Shown here: positions 1-8,367 of the stretch, piece by piece
Position numbering within the stretch: position 1 is the first letter of the stretch
Layout of the letters: every line of letters starts with the position of its first letter
Assembly (NCBI GenBank): GCA_031260015.1
Contig: JAIRKR010000053.1
Coordinates: 1-21,355 of the forward strand
Source: Puniceicoccales bacterium
Lineage (GTDB): Bacteria; Verrucomicrobiota; Verrucomicrobiia; Opitutales; UBA9783
Direction: 5' to 3'
Length of the DNA stretch: 21,355 bases
The notes under the pieces: generated by a model
Told to the model about the DNA's origin: nothing
Database searches by the model: none
The model's input: only the letters and a program-made list of their open reading frames with translations
Program-made: the position numbers and the translations under genes

Positions 1-890
1 AACCTTCTTCCGGACGCATCAGTCGTTATGGAATGGTCGCCTACGCGAGCTCACTGGACCAAGCAGGTCCGTTGGCGCGCACCACAAGAGGTATTGCAAC
101 CCTTTTGCAAGTTTTATCGGGAGCCGATCCCAAAGATTCGACGTGCGCACGTGTGCATGTTCCGGATTACTTGGCCGCCGTGCAGTCAAGCGAAGGGAAA
201 AAATGGACATTGGGAGTTCCGGAAGAGTACTTTGGAGAAGGATTGGATTCGGAAGTAAAATCTTCGGCGGAACAGGCAATTCATTTTTATGAAACGCAAG
301 GGTACGTTGTAAAGCCAGTTCATCTGACCTCTCTGGAGTATGCAATTCCCGTTTACTATATCATCGCAACCGCTGAAGCATCTTCCAATTTGGCGCGTTA
401 CGATGGCATTCGTTACACTTACCGTAGTCCACGTGCAAAGAATATTGATGAAGTTTACGATCAGTCCAGAAAGGAAGGGTTAGGAGAAGAGGTCAAGCGT
501 CGTATTTTACTGGGAACCTACGTCCTCAGCAGCGGTTACTACGATGCGTTTTACGGCAAAGCTCAAAAGGTAAGGCGGCTTATTTACAATGATTTTATAC
601 GTGCATTTGCGGAAGTAGACGCCTTAATAACGCCTACTTCACCCTTTCCGGCTTTTAAAAAAGGAGAAAAAACAAGCGATCCATTGGCAATGTATTTGAG
701 TGATCTTTATACAATTTCCGTTAATTTGGCTGGATTGCCTGCAATTTCTTTTCCGTGTGGTTTTACCAGTAACGGGTTGCCCATAGGATGCCAACTCATT
801 GGAAAACCGTGGGAAGAAACAACTTTACTGTCAATGGCATACGCGTTTGAAAAACATCATCCCTTTAACCTTAAAATTCCGAATCTTTGA
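1..890 (+). CDS. gatA: Glu-tRNA(Gln) amidotransferase subunit A, 3' part (5' end outside window)
   Basis: GatA is the amidase subunit of GatCAB. It releases ammonia from glutamine so that Glu-tRNA(Gln) and/or Asp-tRNA(Asn) can be amidated. The reading frame is open from the first bases, which encode a stretch reading PSSGRISRYGMVAYASSLDQ. This is the family block that lies just after the catalytic Ser-cisSer-Lys region, so the catalytic residues themselves are upstream of the window. About 295 residues of an enzyme usually near 480 are present. Further family blocks are visible: GPLARTTRGIATLLQVLSG, then DALITPTSPFPAF, and near the C terminus NLAGLPAISFPCG followed by GLPIGCQLIGKPW. The stop lies 11 bases before the gatB ATG, so the two genes are cotranscribed. 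Nothing looks broken. Identification is firm; only the 5' end is missing. Confidence 0.95.
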   Translation, partial: PSSGRISRYGMVAYASSLDQAGPLARTTRGIATLLQVLSGADPKDSTCARVHVPDYLAAVQSSEGKKWTLGVPEEYFGEGLDSEVKSSAEQAIHFYETQGYVVKPVHLTSLEYAIPVYYIIATAEASSNLARYDGIRYTYRSPRAKNIDEVYDQSRKEGLGEEVKRRILLGTYVLSSGYYDAFYGKAQKVRRLIYNDFIRAFAEVDALITPTSPFPAFKKGEKTSDPLAMYLSDLYTISVNLAGLPAISFPCGFTSNGLPIGCQLIGKPWEETTLLSMAYAFEKHHPFNLKIPNL

Positions 891-901
891 TCTATTTTAA
901 T

Positions 902-2356
902 ATGACGCAATACGAGGCTGTTATTGGGTTAGAGGTCCACGTTCAATTAAAGACGCAATCGAAATTGTTTACGCGAGTACCTTATCGTTATGGTGCCGAA
1001 CCGAATACCTTGATGGATGAAGTTGTTTTTGGATTGCCGGGTTCTTTACCCGTACTCAATAAGGCGGCCGTTTTAAAGACAGTGCAAGTTGGATTGGTAT
1101 TTGGCTGCGAAATTGCACGTCAATGCAAATGGGATCGCAAAAATTATTTTTATCCGGATGCCCCTAAAAATTATCAAATTTCACAATTCGATCAACCGCT
1201 ATGTCGCGGTGGATGCGTTGAAATTGAACTTGAAGGTCCTGCCAGGAATATTCAGGGAAAGCATCGCAAGGTAGCTCTGAATCGAATTCATTTGGAAGAA
1301 GATGTGGGTAAATTAACCCATTTTGGACAAGAATCTTGGATCGATTACAATCGTGCGGGTGCACCGCTCATCGAAATTGTGTCCGAGCCCGATATGCATT
1401 CTCCGGAAGAGGTTTTTGCCTATTTAAAATCTTTGGTCATGCATTTGCAGTACGTGGGGGCTTCCGATTGCGATATGGAAAAAGGACAATTGCGGTGCGA
1501 TGCAAATATCAGCGTAAGGCCTCGGGGAGCAACCGACTTAGGGACCAAAGTTGAGTTGAAGAATTTGAATTCAATTTCGGGTGTGTGCAATGGCGTTCGA
1601 AATGAAGTCAACCGACAACTGCACGCCATTGAACAGGGTAAAGCCGTTGTGCAGGAAACGCGACGTTGGGATGCCGATAAGTCTGAGAGTTTTGTCATGC
1701 GATCCAAAGAAGATGCCCATGATTACCGCTATTTTACGGATCCAGATTTATGCCCAATTTGTTTATCGGAAGCAGATATTCAGGCTCAAAAAAAGACTTT
1801 GCCGGAGTTTCCATTCGACAAGCAGGAACGTTATTTGCGGACGTTACAATTGCCGTATACGGTAACTTCCGTCATTTGCCCCGATAAAAGGTTAAGCGAT
1901 TTTTTTGAATCCGCTTTGGGTTTTTATGCTAAAAATCCTCTGGGTATTGCCAATTGGATTGCAAACGATTTATTGAGAGAACTTGCCGCGGAGGATGTGC
2001 ATCAGGCCTGGAAAGATTTAAAAATGGATCCCCGTCAAGTCGCAGCCTTGGTAGAATTGGTGGATTCAGGCATCCTATCTAAACAGAGTGCAAAAGAGGT
2101 ATTTGAAACTATGTTTAGGACAGGCGAGGATCCCCAGAAGATTGTGAAGGATAAAGGATTAGAAATTGCCGTAGACGTGGATGCTTTGAAAATGATGTGT
2201 ACGGAAATTATAGACGCTTTCCCAAAACCTGCCGAAGAGTTTCGTTCCGGAAAGGAAAAGGCTTTGAATGTGTTAAAGGGGCAAGTTGTAAAGCGTACGC
2301 AAGGGAAAGTTCCGGTAAATGAAGTGGATCGCCTTTTGAGAGAACTCTTATCTTAA
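902..2356 (+). CDS. gatB: Asp/Glu-tRNA(Asn/Gln) amidotransferase subunit B
   Basis: GatB binds and phosphorylates the misacylated tRNA and receives ammonia from GatA. The protein is 484 residues, normal for the family. GLEVHVQL at residues 9-16 is the N-terminal signature. It is followed by FGLPGSLPVLNKAAV, NYFYPDAPKNYQISQ, HLEED (about 130), DYNRAGAPLIEIVSEPD (148-164) and VELKNLNS. The C-terminal YqeY-like tRNA-binding domain ends in GQVVKRTQGKVPVNEVDRLL. I chose ATG 902 because the family begins M-x-x-YEAVIGLE; a TTG at 887 in the same frame overlaps the gatA stop and is less likely. No clear Shine-Dalgarno is visible, so translation may be coupled to gatA. Oddity: the CPVC that precedes GLPG in many GatB proteins is DEVV here, while a CPIC occurs at about 284-287, where PPL-type residues are common. 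Confidence 0.96.
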   Translation: MTQYEAVIGLEVHVQLKTQSKLFTRVPYRYGAEPNTLMDEVVFGLPGSLPVLNKAAVLKTVQVGLVFGCEIARQCKWDRKNYFYPDAPKNYQISQFDQPLCRGGCVEIELEGPARNIQGKHRKVALNRIHLEEDVGKLTHFGQESWIDYNRAGAPLIEIVSEPDMHSPEEVFAYLKSLVMHLQYVGASDCDMEKGQLRCDANISVRPRGATDLGTKVELKNLNSISGVCNGVRNEVNRQLHAIEQGKAVVQETRRWDADKSESFVMRSKEDAHDYRYFTDPDLCPICLSEADIQAQKKTLPEFPFDKQERYLRTLQLPYTVTSVICPDKRLSDFFESALGFYAKNPLGIANWIANDLLRELAAEDVHQAWKDLKMDPRQVAALVELVDSGILSKQSAKEVFETMFRTGEDPQKIVKDKGLEIAVDVDALKMMCTEIIDAFPKPAEEFRSGKEKALNVLKGQVVKRTQGKVPVNEVDRLLRELLS

Positions 2357-2623
2357 TGATGGAATAGGGCGTGTAAAAAAGTCTGCAAGCGTGTAGTTCT
2401 TTCAACGAGAGTTTTGTGGTATGCGGCTAATGAAGTAGGAGGGCGACACAGCGTTTGAGGAGAGGATTGAAAGTGTTCAATAAGCGGTAGGATGGGTATT
2501 GTAACATAAGAAAAAATGGTTTGTGCTTAACGAATATTTAACTTATTTTAAAATCTTAGTTTGGTAGAAATAATTTATAAAAAAGATTAAAAAAAGCTTG
2601 CCAACATTAGAAAAGTTAACAAG

Positions 2624-2947
2624 ATGAGCCGCGTGAAAAAATATCTATACTTAATTGCATTCAAATTAATGGCGACGCTTCCGGTAATGGCTGTAGTGTG
2701 TCCAATTTGTGGTCAAGAAGGACATGATCATGATTATTGCCCTCAAAATCCGAATGTGATATGTCCCTATTGCTATGTAAGCATGCAAGGAGGATGTCAC
2801 CAGCCGGATTGCCCAAATAATGATCTATGTCCGCATTGTCATGTAAGTGGACCTCATATGCCCGGTTGCCCAAATAATGATCTATATCCGCATTGCGCCC
2901 TAATGGGAGGAGATCATAGGCCGGATTGTCCAAATGCGAACTACTAA
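2624..2947 (+). CDS. Secreted Cys/His-rich tandem-repeat small protein (zinc-knuckle-like)
   Basis: A 107-residue protein I do not recognise as a named family. The N terminus (KK at residues 5-6, then a hydrophobic stretch ending PVMA at about 20-23) looks like a Sec signal peptide. The rest is four degenerate repeats of about 19-23 residues, each with Cys-x2-Cys, then His, then Cys followed by Pro. Repeat 1 is exactly C-x2-C-x4-H-x4-C, the spacing of a CCHC zinc knuckle. Repeat 2 is C-x2-C-x8-H-x3-C and repeat 3 is C-x2-C-x5-H-x3-C. Repeat 4 has lost its first Cys to Tyr. Repeats 3 and 4 share about 30 nearly identical nucleotides, so the array grew by recent duplication. The gene stands alone, with an AT-rich leader and its own strong terminator. 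Metal binding outside the cytoplasm is inference; disulfides are an alternative. That it is a real gene is supported by the signal peptide, repeat periodicity and terminator. Confidence 0.72.
   Translation: MSRVKKYLYLIAFKLMATLPVMAVVCPICGQEGHDHDYCPQNPNVICPYCYVSMQGGCHQPDCPNNDLCPHCHVSGPHMPGCPNNDLYPHCALMGGDHRPDCPNANY
2809..2895 (+). repeat. 57-bp-spaced direct repeat inside the Cys-rich gene
   Basis: A 20-base identical segment (ttgcccaaataatgatctat) begins at 2809 and again at 2866. After one mismatch (g2829 versus a2886) the next nine bases also match. The 57-base offset equals 19 codons, so the duplication stays in frame. The single mismatch changes a Cys codon (TGT) to Tyr (TAT) in the last repeat. 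Confidence 0.85.
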
Positions 2948-2961
2948 GGTTTACGAGATCT

Positions 2962-2996
2962 ATAAACCCTACGTATTTTCGTAGGGTTTATTTTTT
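2962..2996 (+). terminator. Strong intrinsic terminator
   Basis: A perfect 12-bp stem (ATAAACCCTACG at 2962-2973 paired with CGTAGGGTTTAT at 2980-2991) closes a 6-base loop and runs into a T tract to 2996. It starts 14 bases after the stop of the Cys-rich gene and should end its transcript, leaving the M16 peptidase gene to use its own promoter. Confidence 0.92.
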
Positions 2997-3063
2997 GAAT
3001 TATAAAAGGAGGTTTTCAACTTTACAATGCTGGCTTTTTTTGAGACAATGAAATAAGTTGGAT

Positions 3064-5592
3064 ATGTGTTCACTTGAAGAATTTTTGACCTATAGGCCGT
3101 GTTGTTTTACACTTTCCAATGGACTCAAGGTCATTTTTTTACCCGTTGATCATGCCGATTTGGTTGCGATTCAGGCGTGGGTAAAAACGGGCAGCATTCA
3201 CGAAGACCGATATTTGGGTGCGGGTATTTCCCATTTCGTGGAGCACATGGTTTTTAAAGGGACGGAGCGGCGTACGTACGCGGATATTTTTTCGGAAGCA
3301 CAAGCCTCGGGAGCCAGTCTCAATGCTTACACGTCGTTTGATAGGACCGTTTATACCTACGATGGTTCATCGGAATCTGCGGAATTGGGATTGGATATTT
3401 TAAGCGATATGCTGCTGCATCCTATATTTCCAGAAGAAGAAATGCTTAAGGAAAAAAAGGTCATTTTGCGTGAGATCGACATGTGCAACGATGATCCGGA
3501 TGATCGACTCAATCAAGTCGTATTTGAAAACGCGTTTCGCAAGCATCCGTATCGATTCCCCATCATTGGCATTAAAAGTATTTTTGAACAATTGACGCGG
3601 GAAGATTTGATGGAATACTGGCGTGAGCGTTATCTTATCAATAACGTGACGTTGGTTGTTGTGGGTAATTTGCCACCTGAATGGATTCAAGAAAGGGTGA
3701 AGCATTATTTTTCCGCATGTTTGCCAAAAAGTTTACGACCGATTTTGATCCCTCGAGAACCTTTCCAAATGGCAGAAAGAGTGGAACGTTTCTATGGGGA
3801 CTATCAATTGGTTCGTGGTGCATTGGCATTTAAAATTCCAGGACTGGGGCACAAGGATGGAGCTAAGCTGCAAGTTTTGTCCAATGTACTGGGTTGTGGT
3901 GACAGCTCGCTTTTGCATCAAAAGTTGAGAGAAGAGTTAAGATACGTTTATTCCATCGATGTATCCACTTGGATGGCTGATCAAGGGTTATTTTGGATAC
4001 AGTACGTATGTGATGGAGAGAAACGTGCTTGCGTGGAGGAGTTTCTGTCAAAAAATTTGCAGTGCATGGCGGAAACAGCTATTGAAACAAAACACGTGCA
4101 GAAGGCACTTAATCAAGCGATTGTATCGGAAATAGATGCTCAAAAAACGGTGGCAGGGCAGGCACATCATTTGGGATGGGCTGACACCTGCTTGGGAGAT
4201 CTACAATACTCAAGGCACTATTTGGAACAGTTGAAACAATTGGATGCTAAAAGTGTAAAAGCGATTGTGGGCAAATATTTGAAGCCCACAACCTGCACCA
4301 AAGTATCTTTGGAACCCAAAGCATTGGAAAAGGTTTTTTTAAAAAAATCTACGGAGGTTCGTACGCATCCTGTGGAATCGATGACCTTACCTAACGGTGT
4401 ACGTTTGGTGATGCAGCATAATCCGTCTTTCCCAAAAACACACGTACAAGTACTCAGTTTGGGAGGTGCTTTGTATGAATCTGCGCATCAACGGGGTATT
4501 TCGCATTTGGTGGCTTCTTTGTTGGTGAAAGATACCCAAAAGCGTACGGCCCGTGAAATCGCGGAAGCCGTTGACGCAATAGGGGGCCAATTTAATAGTT
4601 TTACGGGGATTAATCACATAGGATTGGCTTTTGAATCTTTGCCTCAAAACACAGCCTTAGGATGTCATTTATTAGGGGAAGCACTGCGCATACCTCGATT
4701 TAAAGAGGAAACATTTGAAGTTGAAAAGGCTTCTCAATTGGCTTCCATTCAGGAGATGATGGATGATGTATTTTATGTGGGATTTAAAAAAATGCGCCAT
4801 CAATTTTTTGGGCAACATCCTTACGCCATAGGTCAGTATGGGATTGAGGAAGATGTAAAAACGCTGCAATTAGAACATTGTTGGGATTATTTTAAAAAAA
4901 TTTTTGTCGGTCCCAATTGTGTCATATCGGCGGTTAGTCCGCTACCTACGGATGAATTAATAAAGTTATTGGAGCCCATCGGTAATGGAATTTCTGAAAA
5001 TTGTTTTAAAAAAATGTCCGATGAGATCTCTTTTACTTCCGAACAGTACTGCGAATGCCAATTGAACAAAGAGCAATCGATGGTTTTCCAGGCCTATCCC
5101 ATGGCGGGCATATGTTCAAAAGACTACTATGTGGCCGATTATTTGGAAGAATTGTTCAACGGTTTGTCGAGCCAATTTGTCATCGAAGTAAGAGAGAAAT
5201 TAGGTTTGGCTTATACGGTCGGAGCCACGCGTTTAACGGGATTAAATCGAGGTATGCTATGCTTGTTTGCAAGTACTCAGGCATCCCATTTGAAGACGGT
5301 TGAGGCAGAAATGTTCAAAGCGACGCAACGTGTCTTGGATCGGCAGATATCTTCCAAAGAATTCAATCTATGCCGAGCACATCTTAAAGTGAGTCAGCAA
5401 ACACGTTTGCAAACCATCGCCAAAAAAGCATTTTATGCCGGCATCAATACATTATTTGATTTGCCGCAAAATGCCTGGTTAAATTATGAAAAAGCGATCG
5501 ATAATGTATCGTTAGAAGAATTTTTTGAGCGATCCAAAGCATATTTACAACCGGATTTTTCTCATACCTTGTTGGTTTCTTCTGAAATGTGA
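3064..5592 (+). CDS. Single-chain M16 family zinc metallopeptidase (two fused halves)
   Basis: An 842-residue pitrilysin-type peptidase. The first half carries the inverted zinc motif HFVEH (residues 57-61), with the third ligand Glu137 in the block VILREID, followed by a standard inactive M16_C segment (LTREDLMEYWRERYL, then VVVGNL). The second half (from about residue 435) begins again with LPNGVRLVMQH but reads HLVAS where the zinc motif would be, so it is a non-catalytic partner domain. Bacterial M16B enzymes are often two separate proteins; here both are in one chain. There is no obvious signal peptide, so it is probably cytoplasmic and degrades peptides, though this is inference. ATG 3064 is preferred; a TTG at 3058 in frame is also possible. 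An AGGAGG at 3007-3012 is too distant to serve this start. The upstream terminator and the hairpins after the stop suggest a single-gene unit. Confidence 0.9.
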   Translation: MCSLEEFLTYRPCCFTLSNGLKVIFLPVDHADLVAIQAWVKTGSIHEDRYLGAGISHFVEHMVFKGTERRTYADIFSEAQASGASLNAYTSFDRTVYTYDGSSESAELGLDILSDMLLHPIFPEEEMLKEKKVILREIDMCNDDPDDRLNQVVFENAFRKHPYRFPIIGIKSIFEQLTREDLMEYWRERYLINNVTLVVVGNLPPEWIQERVKHYFSACLPKSLRPILIPREPFQMAERVERFYGDYQLVRGALAFKIPGLGHKDGAKLQVLSNVLGCGDSSLLHQKLREELRYVYSIDVSTWMADQGLFWIQYVCDGEKRACVEEFLSKNLQCMAETAIETKHVQKALNQAIVSEIDAQKTVAGQAHHLGWADTCLGDLQYSRHYLEQLKQLDAKSVKAIVGKYLKPTTCTKVSLEPKALEKVFLKKSTEVRTHPVESMTLPNGVRLVMQHNPSFPKTHVQVLSLGGALYESAHQRGISHLVASLLVKDTQKRTAREIAEAVDAIGGQFNSFTGINHIGLAFESLPQNTALGCHLLGEALRIPRFKEETFEVEKASQLASIQEMMDDVFYVGFKKMRHQFFGQHPYAIGQYGIEEDVKTLQLEHCWDYFKKIFVGPNCVISAVSPLPTDELIKLLEPIGNGISENCFKKMSDEISFTSEQYCECQLNKEQSMVFQAYPMAGICSKDYYVADYLEELFNGLSSQFVIEVREKLGLAYTVGATRLTGLNRGMLCLFASTQASHLKTVEAEMFKATQRVLDRQISSKEFNLCRAHLKVSQQTRLQTIAKKAFYAGINTLFDLPQNAWLNYEKAIDNVSLEEFFERSKAYLQPDFSHTLLVSSEM

Positions 5593-5623
5593 AGCAAATA
5601 TCTTTGTTTTTGGCAGGTAGAAA

Positions 5624-5704
5624 TTTTTAGGCGGCAAAGCTCCCTTAGCCAAGATCCTGTGTTGCGTCTTTCCTAAAAAGTAGCTTTGTTTTTGTTGCTA
5701 TTTT
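5624..5704 (+). other. Hairpin cluster behind the M16 gene (possible structured RNA or terminator)
   Basis: An 8-bp helix TTTTTAGG (5624-5631) with CCTAAAAA (5672-5679) encloses two small possible hairpins: GGC 5633-5635 with GCC 5648-5650, and AAGA 5651-5654 with TCTT 5667-5670. A second stem follows: AAAA-(G)-TAGC (5676-5684) with GCTATTTT (5697-5704). This could be the terminator of the peptidase gene or a small three-way-junction RNA. I recognise no known riboswitch class in it. Confidence 0.3.
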
Positions 5705-5775
5705 CACGCACGATTATGTGAAAATGGAATTATTTATTTGTGAGATGGTTGTAATCTGTTATTTTTATTAGGGTT

Positions 5776-5940
5776 ATGGGAAATCCGAAAGATATTACGC
5801 ATTGTTTTGCCTTTGATAAAATGCAAAAATCGCAAAAAACTCCACGGGGTCAACGCATTCGTAACGGATTTGTATGCGGTACTTACCTTCTGTTAGGTGT
5901 ATTAATCGCAATTCAGTTTTATTTTTTGTTCATTATTTAG
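5776..5940 (+). CDS. 54-residue C-terminally anchored membrane protein, unknown function
   Basis: A small open frame of 54 codons that I do not recognise. The first about 30 residues are polar and basic, with the segment KTPRGQRIRN just before the membrane. Residues about 32-54 form one uninterrupted hydrophobic helix (GTYLLLGVLIAIQFYFLFII) ending exactly at the stop codon. This gives a tail-anchored topology with the basic N terminus in the cytoplasm by the positive-inside rule. An inner ATG at 5821 would give a 39-residue version. No strong Shine-Dalgarno is visible (taggg sits very close to the ATG). The gene lies alone between the M16 gene and the oppositely oriented UDG gene. The combination of a clean amphipathic-to-hydrophobic layout and a basic flank argues for a real protein, but conservation in relatives is untested. 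Confidence 0.5.
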   Translation: MGNPKDITHCFAFDKMQKSQKTPRGQRIRNGFVCGTYLLLGVLIAIQFYFLFII

Positions 5941-6133
5941 TGTACTGCAATTGTCGTTCGGTAAAGCGAAGATTGTGTCAAGACCGCAGTGGAGATAACA
6001 TAGAGAGGCATCAAATGTTTTACCTTCATACCAAGGGAGGTTGTGGGGTTAAATAGGGATACGATGCAAAAGTGTGTTGCCCTAATGTTGAAAAAGAAGC
6101 AATAGGCAGGTATGTCACGTACGTAAGGCTTTT

Positions 6134-6991
6134 TTAAAGAAAGTAGCGTTTTTGTTTGTCGGAAATGGGCATATGAAGGAATTCCATGACGTGTAACATG
6201 TCTTCCCAGACGGTTCTTTTGGCTTCTTTGGTAGCATTACGTAATAGGTAAGACGGATGGTAAGTGACCAGCAGAGGAATTTTTTGGAAGGAAAACCATT
6301 GACCCCGGCAATCGCGCATGCGTCTTGAGGAATCGTGTCCCAATAGACCGCTCACCGCGGTGGCTCCCAAGGCAACAATTACTTTAGGTTGGACAATGTC
6401 CACTTGACCCTTGAGGTAAGGTAAGCAAAATTCCATTTCTGCCTGCGTGGGGGGACGGTTTCCAATTCTATTGGGGGTCTCGGGACGCCAATTCATAATG
6501 TTCCCAATATACACGTGGGAACGATGGAGGCCCATTGCTTCAATGATTTTTGTCAACAGTTGCCCGGCTCGTCCGACAAAAACTTCCCCTTGCTCTTCTT
6601 CATCGGCTCCCGGTGCCTCGCCACAAAAGAATAGGTCCGCATCCAAGTGACCGTTTCCGAACACAACTTTTTTGCCTGGATGCACGTGCGATAGACAGGT
6701 GGGACACGTCAAAACGCGATTTTTTAGCCACTGCCAACGCTCTTGTTTGGTCCCTGAGGGTAAAATTAATTGTTCCGATGTGGGTATTAAATCTTCCTGC
6801 GTCAATGGAGGATTTTGGGGCATTGAAATTGTTGGACCTGTCGCGGAAACGAGTTCCATCGTAACCGCATTGCGAGTTGTTTGTAAGAAATTTTGTAAAA
6901 CACCCGCGTCTAACGGAAACGTGCTCTTTTCAAAGAGGGTTGTTTGAATGTTTAGCAAATTTTTTAATTCTTTGCAAACGTCATCCCGCAT
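6134..6991 (-). CDS. Family 4 (UDGa-like) uracil-DNA glycosylase
   Basis: Removes uracil from DNA at the start of base excision repair. The core (residues about 95-285) has the family 4 active-site motif GEAPGADEEEQGEVFVGRAG (124-143), the block VYIGNIMNWRPETPNR, and the C-terminal motif HPSYLLRN. The first about 85 residues are a poorly conserved extension, as in several family members. Family 4 enzymes carry a 4Fe-4S cluster on four Cys. Here Cys96 and Cys99 (CPTC) and Cys189 (FCLPYL) are present, but Trp168 sits where the KCRPP-type Cys usually is. The total of 285 residues is within range. The ATG lies 4 bases after the fabV stop, so the two genes share a transcript. Assignment to the superfamily is firm; whether the cluster is complete is open. 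Confidence 0.9.
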   Translation of the reverse strand: MRDDVCKELKNLLNIQTTLFEKSTFPLDAGVLQNFLQTTRNAVTMELVSATGPTISMPQNPPLTQEDLIPTSEQLILPSGTKQERWQWLKNRVLTCPTCLSHVHPGKKVVFGNGHLDADLFFCGEAPGADEEEQGEVFVGRAGQLLTKIIEAMGLHRSHVYIGNIMNWRPETPNRIGNRPPTQAEMEFCLPYLKGQVDIVQPKVIVALGATAVSGLLGHDSSRRMRDCRGQWFSFQKIPLLVTYHPSYLLRNATKEAKRTVWEDMLHVMEFLHMPISDKQKRYFL

Positions 6992-6995
6992 GCAA

Positions 6996-8189
6996 TCAGT
7001 CCATTAAGTTTAAAAACGTACGTTTGGGATCCATATCCTGTTCGTAATCCACATCTTTAAGTCCAAACCCAAAAAGTTTCAGAAAGTTTTCTTGATATCC
7101 ATGAAAATCACTCAATGTTAGCAGATTATCGGAATTGATTTTTTGCCAAATGGCTTTTACTTCCGATTGTACTTCGGGCGTCAGTTCCAGGTCGTCCAAT
7201 CGAATACAAGTTTCACCCTCTTTACCAAACGATAGGTTGTCAAATAACGCAGCAAACAAGCGGTACATTTGTTGAATACAATCTTCATGCAACCCTTTTG
7301 CCTTCATTACCTTAAATAAAATTGAAATGTACAGAGGGACCACGGGGATTGCAGAACTCGCTTGCGTAACAACTGCTTTGTTAACCGAGATAAGCGCACG
7401 TCCTTGCAGTTGACTGCGCAAAAATTGGTTTAATTTTTCTGCCGTTTGGGCCAAATGTTCCTTGGCACGTCCAATGGTTCCATCTTTGTAAATGGGCCAC
7501 GTGATTTCAGGTCCTACGTAAGAGTAAGCCAGGGCCGTTACACCGTTCATCAGTAATTGTTCCTGCTCTAGTAGACGGACCCATGCCTCCCAATCTTCGC
7601 CTCCCATAACCTTTTTTGTGTGCAATATTTCATCTTCCGTAGCAGGTTCAAGGGTGGTTTCAAATACTTCGGCTTTATCGGTGTTAACCGTTTTTCCGGA
7701 AAATTTTTGGCCAACAGGTTTTAGAACAGATTTGTAAACATTTCCCGTGGCATCTACCCTTTGGGGAGCCGCTAAGCTGTAAACAATGCAATCGATGGAT
7801 CCCATTTTTTCTTTCAGTGCTTTGACGGCTTTGTTTTTAAAATCTTTGGAAAAAGCATCGCCATTCATGGAAAAAGCTTTTACGCCGTACGCTTGCGCCA
7901 CTTTTTCAAAAGCTACCGAATTGTACCATCCGGCTGAAGCCGGTTTATTATCTTCGCCGGGGCGTTCGTAAAAAATACCGAAAGTATCTGCATGTCCGCC
8001 AATAGCTGCAACAATTCGGCTAGCCAACCCATATCCCGTTGAAGCACCTATCACAAGTACACGTCGAGGGGCATTTTTTAACGGCTTTTGTGCACGCACA
8101 TAGTCAACTTGCTCTTGAATGTGCGACATGCATCCTTCCGGATGTGCCGTAATGCATATAAACCCACGAACTTTCGGTTTTATAATCAT
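6996..8189 (-). CDS. fabV: Trans-2-enoyl-CoA/ACP reductase FabV
   Basis: NADH-dependent enoyl reductase that performs the last reduction of each type II fatty-acid elongation cycle. FabV enzymes are generally insensitive to triclosan. The protein is 397 residues from the ATG at 8189, where it begins MIIKPKVRGFICITAHPEGC, the family N terminus. An in-frame ATG at 8225 adds 12 untypical residues and was not used. The cofactor motif GASTGYGLASR follows at about 48-58. The catalytic Tyr-x8-Lys pair is Tyr234 and Lys243 in PIYKDGTIGRAK, one position off the Tyr235/Lys244 numbering of the Yersinia enzyme. A second conserved Tyr lies ten residues before it (SYVGPE). The C terminus (LSDFHGYQENFLKLFGFG) is also typical. 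It is the first gene of a two-gene unit with the uracil-DNA glycosylase. No frameshift or missing key residue was seen. Confidence 0.96.
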   Translation of the reverse strand: MIIKPKVRGFICITAHPEGCMSHIQEQVDYVRAQKPLKNAPRRVLVIGASTGYGLASRIVAAIGGHADTFGIFYERPGEDNKPASAGWYNSVAFEKVAQAYGVKAFSMNGDAFSKDFKNKAVKALKEKMGSIDCIVYSLAAPQRVDATGNVYKSVLKPVGQKFSGKTVNTDKAEVFETTLEPATEDEILHTKKVMGGEDWEAWVRLLEQEQLLMNGVTALAYSYVGPEITWPIYKDGTIGRAKEHLAQTAEKLNQFLRSQLQGRALISVNKAVVTQASSAIPVVPLYISILFKVMKAKGLHEDCIQQMYRLFAALFDNLSFGKEGETCIRLDDLELTPEVQSEVKAIWQKINSDNLLTLSDFHGYQENFLKLFGFGLKDVDYEQDMDPKRTFLNLMD

Positions 8190-8367
8190 GAAAGGCATTT
8201 TGCCCAACTTCTTCCATGAGGTCAAAAAATTTTTGTAAAAAAGTTTCCTTTTTTAAAATTAAAGATTTAAGGTAAAAAACATTAGAAATCACTAAAATTT
8301 TGCTGCATTTTCGTTATTTGTAAGGTAAGCATCTCGTGTGTGATGACTGTAGAGAAAATAAATGATT

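Noticed and set aside
2353..2520. Minus-strand open frame of about 55 codons convergent with gatB
   Set aside because: It has no ATG, GTG or TTG start in frame and no recognisable motif; it could be a remnant, but there is no positive evidence.
5874..6056. 60-codon plus-strand frame
   Set aside because: It overlaps the better supported 54-residue membrane protein in another frame, and has an irregular composition and no ribosome site.
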